A stretch of DNA of 64,000 bases from the NCBI GenBank assembly GCA_007258455.2, contig VDFB02275666.1:1-64000 (forward strand). The letters are read 5' to 3'. The position numbers and the translations under genes were made by a program. Below the pieces are notes generated by a model that did not search any database, was not told the DNA's origin, and was given only the letters and a program-made list of their open reading frames with translations. The first letter of the stretch is position 1, and each line of letters opens with the position of its first letter. Positions 58,038-64,000 of the stretch are shown here, in pieces. This stretch comes from Sequoia sempervirens (Eukaryota > Streptophyta > Pinopsida > Cupressales > Cupressaceae).

Positions 58038-61000
58038 AAAAAATCTTGAACTGTGATAAAAACGAATGTAAATAGCAAAAAGTCAAAAGGAAATACCTTC
58101 ACCATTTTCCACAACAAATGTGTTGTCTTTTCTTTTTTTCATCTAAGCATATCTACCCTTTCATGTAAATTATTTCCTTGCATTGAAACCAATTTTCCTC
58201 AAAATTTTGTGGGAAAGAATTTGCACATTACAAACCTTTCTCCCATATATGCTGAAATACCCATTAATAAAAAAAAACATAGCACACATGCAACTTTTTG
58301 ATGTGATTTAAAATTATTAAGTATTAAAAAATAAAATATGTGACATTAAATTATAAAAAAGGGGTATTATGGCATGAAGTGTATACATCATTTACGTTTG
58401 ATTTTGACATTTTTTCTTCAATTTCCTCTATTGGTACCACAAAACCACTCAATGACATTTAGGTATTTCCTCTTGGTACTTGTTAACAATATGTGTTCTC
58501 TTGTTGTGCTCTGCAAACTTATTCAATATTTTCTTTATTAGAAAAACGATATTCACATTTTTTTCTCTCATTTGAGATGTTGGACCATACCAATCGTCAA
58601 TGCTGTTTGATTTCACTTTTTATTTCAGACAAGTAATATGAAATGACTGTTCACATAGATCACATATCAAAGTTTGTAAATCTACCAAACAATTACATAT
58701 TTTAATTTTTGGTTCATGATGCCATCACCAACAACCCTTTGCATTTTCTACAGCTCCGAATTTCGGAGAATCAAAACTAAAATTATTAGTTCCCTTTAAA
58801 TTGGATGCACAATAGTTCATAGTTTATATCTTGACTTAATGTCATCCTGACATGCTAGTTGGCCCTTAAAATTTGTGATTGTAGGACACAGTTTGAAAGA
58901 TTCAATGGTTTTTCTTTCTTCTGCAACACCTAATATTCTTGGATTCATGCATCTTTTATAATATTCAACAATTTCCCTCTTACTTGTAAATCCAGTTTGA
59001 AGGTCATCAATAGATCCTATACCATTAATCTGAATAAATTTGGTGTGAAATTTTTTTTCCAAATTTTTTTGCTTGTATTAAATTAATAGTTCTATGTAGT
59101 CTAAAACTATATATCCTTTTTTTTTCTCTGTTTAGATATTACTTGTTTCTTGAAGTTTTCAAGAACATTGTATCTAGTTGTGTCTGGGAGAAATTATATA
59201 TTTTATGTCATGTTCGATTGCAATCATAAGATTTGGTAGTACAAATTTGTATTTAGAGAATTGAGTTAAGTTCCTATTTATAAATTTAATTAGCTAAAAT
59301 TTCTTATTATTATTATTACAGTACAATCAGCTCCTACATGCTTATCGGTTAAGTTGCTATTTATAAATATAATTAGCTAAATTATACTTGTTTGAGTTTA
59401 TTTCCAATTCTGATAAGTTAAGTTACTATTACAAAATTGAATTTCCAATTCTCATACATTAACTTTCTGTTGTGAATTTGAAAGCTCTGAGTTTATCACT
59501 TTTATAATAGTGCAATTAAAACTATCATACATTTATTTTTCTATAACACAATATATGGACTATTGTTGTATCAAATTTTTTTATTATCTTGTCTTATTTA
59601 GATTAAGTTTTAAACTTTTATCCTATTATGTCTTCCCTTCACCTTATACTGAAATCCTTGTCATTAATATTCAGCTCCAACTATAAAAGATATGATTTAA
59701 GAATATATATATATATATAAAACTATAACTTTAACATCCCTGCAATGGTTTTGTTTTATCATCTTTCATTTTTGTTATGCATACACTAACTTGTTTCCAA
59801 TGTTTGACAGTTATACTCTTGAGCAAGGGAATCTAATTTATACCTTCTAAATGACTTACTCTGATCCTAACACTTTTAGGGAATATGCTTTCCAGTTGCA
59901 GTTCCAACAGACACCTTGAGCCATAGATATCAATTGATGATATAAATGGCATATGTTTGTCTCAAAAGAGAAAAACATGCTCACGAAACCCTGAAAAACT
60001 TTCTGACACCAATTTTATTCAGATTAATGGTATAGGATCTATTGATGACCTTCAAACTGTAAGAGGCCAATTGATGAAGATTATAACAACTGCATAAATC
60101 CAAGGATATCAACTTCTGCAAAAGAAAGACAAAACATTGAATTTTTCAAACTGTATCCTTCAATACGAATTTTCAAGGGCCACCTAGCATGTTAGGATCA
60201 TAATGCTTCTACTTCAAGAAGTTCATTATGCACTACAAAAAAAACATTGCCAAGTATAGGTGCACTAGGTGGGTTGACTTCAAGTAAAGATATTTACTAT
60301 GACAAGTGGTTTGAATACATTTTGAATGGTACTAATAGTTTTAGTTTTGATTCTCTCAAATGTGGAGCAACATAACATCCAAGGTTTGTTGGTGATGGAA
60401 TCATGAAACAAATTTTTAAAATGTGTAATTATTTGGTAGATATTAGAAATTTGATATGTGATATGTATGAAGAGTTATTTCATATTACTTGTTTGAAACA
60501 AAGTGAAACCAAAATATATTAATAATTGGTATTGTCCAACATATCACAATGAGAGAAAAAATGGAAGTATTTTTTCTACTAAGAAAATATTGAATAATTC
60601 TATAGAACACAACAATATAGAACACAACAAGAGACCAAGTATTGGTAGCAAGTACCAGACAAAAATACCCAAATATATGGGAAAGCTATCAGAGCAAGTT
60701 GCAGTTTGACACATTATAGTTGATTTGCTAACATGACCATCAAACAACTTAATATTTTTGTGTTTCTAAAATTATGTTTTGTTTTATCCCATGCCTTTAG
60801 AAATGCCATTGGGTTGCGTTGCGGTATCAATAGAGGAAATTCAAGAAGAAATTTCAAAATCAAACATAAATGATGTGTACACTTCATGTCATAATACCCC
60901 TTGTTTTATGATTTAATGTCACGTTTTTTATATTTTAATGCTTATTAATTTCAAATCACTTCAAAAAATTGCATGTGTTTTATGTTATTCTTTTATAATG

Positions 61001-61259
61001 GGCATTTTAGCACACATGGGAGAAAGGCTGACAATGCACAATTTCTCTTCTAGAAAATTTTGAAGAAAATTGACTTCAATGCAAAGAAGTAATCTACATG
61101 AAATGGGAGATGTGCTTTGATGGAAAAAAGATAACAAAAAACATTCATTGTGGAAAATATTGAAAGTTTTTCCTTTATACTTTCTACTATTTACATTCTT
61201 TTGATCACAATCTTTTTTTTTTCCAATGTATTTCTTAACTGCAATTTTTATATAAAATG
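58038..61259. repeat. Second copy of the PHD-like inverted repeat
   Basis: Corresponds to 25400-28620. The minus-strand arm is 58038-59062 and the plus-strand arm is 59948-61259. The intact C-x2-C-x4-H-x2-C half-site in the minus arm is also kept here (about 58629-58664). A few substitutions distinguish the copies, for example near 60689, where a leucine codon becomes serine. Confidence 0.65.
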
Positions 61260-62091
61260 TTTTTATTTTAATTAAGAGTGTATACAAAATGAAAAAAAAA
61301 ATGTATGATACATGCATGCCTTATACTCTAGTTATATGCTTTAAATTTAGTTCTTATCTAATTTTCAACAAATAAAAAATTTATAAAAAAAATATTAAAT
61401 TAGGGTTTTTGGTAGTTATCAAAGAGCCACATCACTTGTTAGTGACTTGAGCCCTTAAATTTTGAAAGAGAGTGGAATATAGATAATCTTATTAGAAAAA
61501 TGAAAATTTTGGAACATGAAGTTATTTATTTTAATACCCCATTTTTTTAGGATCATAATTCTTATCCAAAACTACTATTGAGGTGACTTATATACAATAT
61601 CTAGATTATCTATCCCTCCTTGATAAGCAGTTGAACCCAATACAACTAGTTTTATGCTAGATAAAGGAGCTTATGCCAAATTTGATTCTTTGTTAAATAA
61701 TTTCCCTACTATGTAAACTATTATTCCTTCACCACCCAATAGAGTGGGATATACTCATCATTCATTTCTTTAATATACTAAGGTTTAAATATATGCTTTA
61801 AAATTACACCACGACATCTGATATGTCCAACAATAATCGAAAAATATTGATAATGTAATTCTATATTGAGTACTAGATGCAACCTTTTTTATTGTAATTA
61901 TGTAGGAATTTCTTACATCCAATTATAATTTTTTTTTAATATGATGGTTTCTTAGTCTATCTTGAAATTTGGTGAAGTAATTGCCTACTGTGTCATCCCA
62001 TCTTATTTGGTGTTGAATGATAATCTCTATTTGACTATGTTGTCATGATTTTTGGAAATAATTTCTTAAACTTATTTTTTATTATTATTAG

Positions 62092-62256
62092 CTCACCAAA
62101 GATAGGAAGTGGAAAGAGATATCGTTGGCATTTAATTTCCCATCAAGGCCAACCAATGCATCATTTTTATTGGATAGACACTACATTGTATTGCTTCATG
62201 ACTATGAGCAAGTTTACTTCTTTGGGGTGCAAGGTCATTTGATTCCCCACAATCAA
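62092..62256 (+). pseudogene. ARID exon fragment (second copy)
   Basis: Same 165-bp exon as 29453-29617, with acceptor and donor GTAGGT unchanged. No differences from the first copy were seen in the exon. Confidence 0.7.
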
Positions 62257-62566
62257 GTAGGTGATATGTTTCTCAAGTTTGTTTGCTGTATGATCCATTT
62301 AGGAAAATTATTTTAACATTCTCAACATTATTTACATGAAGTTCAACAACATATAAAAAATGGAAAGAGGAAAGCTTCAACTCCTATCTCCTTAGGTTGT
62401 TTACTACTACCCACTCCAACAAACACATTATTTTAACAAATATTTTATTCTTGATGCTTTAATAACTTTGGTTTTCCATTTAACTAGTAATGTTTTTCAA
62501 ATGAATTCTTGTGTAACTTTAATTGATGATTGTTTCTAAGTTATACTTTATTTTTGTATTTGACAG

Positions 62567-62814
62567 TTAACCTATATAGTTCATAGCTACACCTGTGACT
62601 GGATTTATAGATGGGAAGTTGAAAGATTGCTATTCAGTTACAATAGTACTTGGGTCAAAGAAATTGAGTGGCATATTATATCCCATGGGGAATCACAATG
62701 ACTCATTAAAATCAGCTTGTTTTCTCTTTGCTATGACCCTTCCATCTCTAGCACAAACTGTTAATCTTTTATTTTTAAAAAAAATTAGAAGTAGCCACCA
62801 AAATATTTAAAGAA
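62567..62814 (+). pseudogene. ARID-linker exon fragment (second copy)
   Basis: Same as 29928-30175, beginning after TTTGACAG and encoding VTGFIDGKLKDCYSVTIVLG. Confidence 0.65.
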
Positions 62815-62878
62815 ATGGTAATACTGGTTTGAATTATGCAAAAAAAGGTTAAGAATTTTTAGTTTTAGAAATATTATT

Positions 62879-64000
62879 TTAAAATTTTGGTTGAGGGGAT
62901 GGGTTGTCTTCTAATATTTCATGTTGCTTAGTGCTTGCTTAATGGGTGGCAATGGGGCAATGGCTTTCCACAACTCTCACATCTCTAGTTTGTGGATGAC
63001 ATGACTCTTATGGGATTGGCTCATCTTTGGGAAGTTGATTCTTTTAGGCGGGCCTTGGATGTTTACCTTGTAGCTTAAGGACAAAAATTCAATGAGCATA
63101 AATCCTCCATTTTATTCTTCAATACCTCTCAAGCCATTTAGAGGCGTATTGCTGACATTCTTCGGTTCTAGATTGAGTCTCTTCCCTTTGTTTATTTGGG
63201 CATTCCTCTTACTGTTGGTAGACACCCTAGGTCCTTTTCGCAGATTTTGCTTGACAAGCTAGATTCCAGAAGGTTAATCATTGGACTCACGTTGGTTATC
63301 TATTATTGCTCATTTGACTCTTTTAAGGTCATTTATTCAAGCCCTTCCTATATACAAGTGTTTTGTTCAAGCTACTCCCATGTATTTTCTTCAAGAATTT
63401 GATACCCTCTCTCATCAATTTCTTTGGAGTGGGAATTTATCAACTGCTAAATAGAGCCTTGTTAAGTGGGAAACTATGTGCAAACCTGAGAATGAAGCTG
63501 GCCTTGGCTTGTTCTACTATTTTAAATGGGCAAGTTCTTGTTGCTAAGTTATATTGGCACTGGTGTACTAGTTAGAACCAACTTTGGGCCCATATTCTCA
63601 CCCTCAGGTATCTTCCAAGTGTTAATGCCCGTGATGTTCCCCGCTTCCCTTTGGAGGGAAGAGGTTCTATGATTTTGAATACTTTGAAACTTGGGGCTCA
63701 GTTGGTTAAGGATGGTCTCTTTTGGATCCGTCATATAGGATCTCAAGCTCTTTTTTGGCTGGACTCTTTGGATGGTCATCCTTCTATCCTTTCTACTCAT
63801 CCCCACCTTCAGGCCCTTTGTGATATCTTTATTGCTGTTGACTGGGCCACTATTAACCATTATAAGATTGCCCATAATTGTGGGATGACTATTCATTTTC
63901 ATTGGAAACATCCTTTTGACTGACCTCTAGGAGAATCCAATGAAGATAGCCAAGAGTTGGCTCAGATTCTGGAGGCTCGAGAGTTCAATACCTTGGCTGG
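62879..64000 (+). mobile_element. LINE (second copy), cut by window end
   Basis: Same insertion as 30240-31361, at the same site. The catalytic region differs by three substitutions (63002-63027). The presence of the LINE at the identical site in both copies shows the duplication is younger than the LINE insertion. Confidence 0.8.

Larger units (their letters stand above)
54210..64000. repeat. Near-identical direct copy of 21560-31361
   Basis: The two segments align end to end with offset 32650, changing to 32638 after a 12-bp deletion near 56310 and to 32639 after a 1-bp insertion near 61240. I counted roughly twenty substitutions in 9.8 kb, about 99.8% identity. The copy begins directly at the N gap and runs to the window end. 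It contains the same gag remnant, PHD-like arms, ARID exons and LINE. Confidence 0.95.

Noticed and set aside
1..64000. tRNA, rRNA or other structured RNA genes
   Set aside because: I saw no cloverleaf-like or rRNA-like sequence. The TGGTATCA words are retrotransposon primer-binding sites, not tRNA genes.

Overview
The window looks like intergenic DNA from a large, repeat-dense plant genome. A gymnosperm, probably a conifer, is my best guess. The evidence is layers of old nested LTR retrotransposons, long AT-rich tracts, a LINE, pseudogene pieces of plant-type ARID and PHD-finger genes, and no intact ordinary gene in 64 kb. The species is an inference. I see no bacterial-style operons, rRNA, tRNA or CRISPR arrays. 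Nearly every coding region is broken by stops and frameshifts.

Left part (1-13 kb). A minus-strand Ty3/gypsy chromovirus (235-7678; two LTRs, primer-binding site, gag, protease, RT, RNase H, integrase, chromodomain) sits inside a plus-strand Tat-like Ty3/gypsy element. Its 5-bp target duplication TATTC lies at 230-234 and 7679-7683, and the outer coding frame resumes exactly across it. The outer element (1-229 and 7684-11951) reads gag end, protease, an extra RNase H, RT, RNase H, integrase. It is followed by an antisense ORF (12317-12889) with its own TATA-like box.

Middle left (13.8-22.7 kb). A decayed plus-strand ORF series (13859-19460) is split by an LTR-like block containing a degenerate CGGCAAGAC-type repeat. 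An LTR-like stretch with a TATA box follows. Next comes a minus-strand gypsy gag/protease remnant with primer-binding site (20640-22660).

24-34 kb and 49-52 kb. This is a family of captured host-gene pieces: PHD-finger-like segments and ARID exons that keep their splice sites. They occur in several copies in both orientations and form long inverted repeats. A LINE (30240-32605) is nested in one copy.

36-45.5 kb. A minus-strand retroelement gag-like ORF ends at an LTR stub, which is interrupted by an unusual GC/CpG-rich block (38035-40180). Downstream is a 1,340-codon ORF (40316-44335) that keeps one frame over 4 kb and is broken only by seven TAG/TGA codons. It ends at a polypurine tract and an LTR-like region.

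54.1 kb to end. Exactly 100 N are followed by a near-identical copy (about 99.8% by eye) of 21560-31361. This could be a recent segmental duplication, but a retained second haplotype or assembly duplication is at least as likely.
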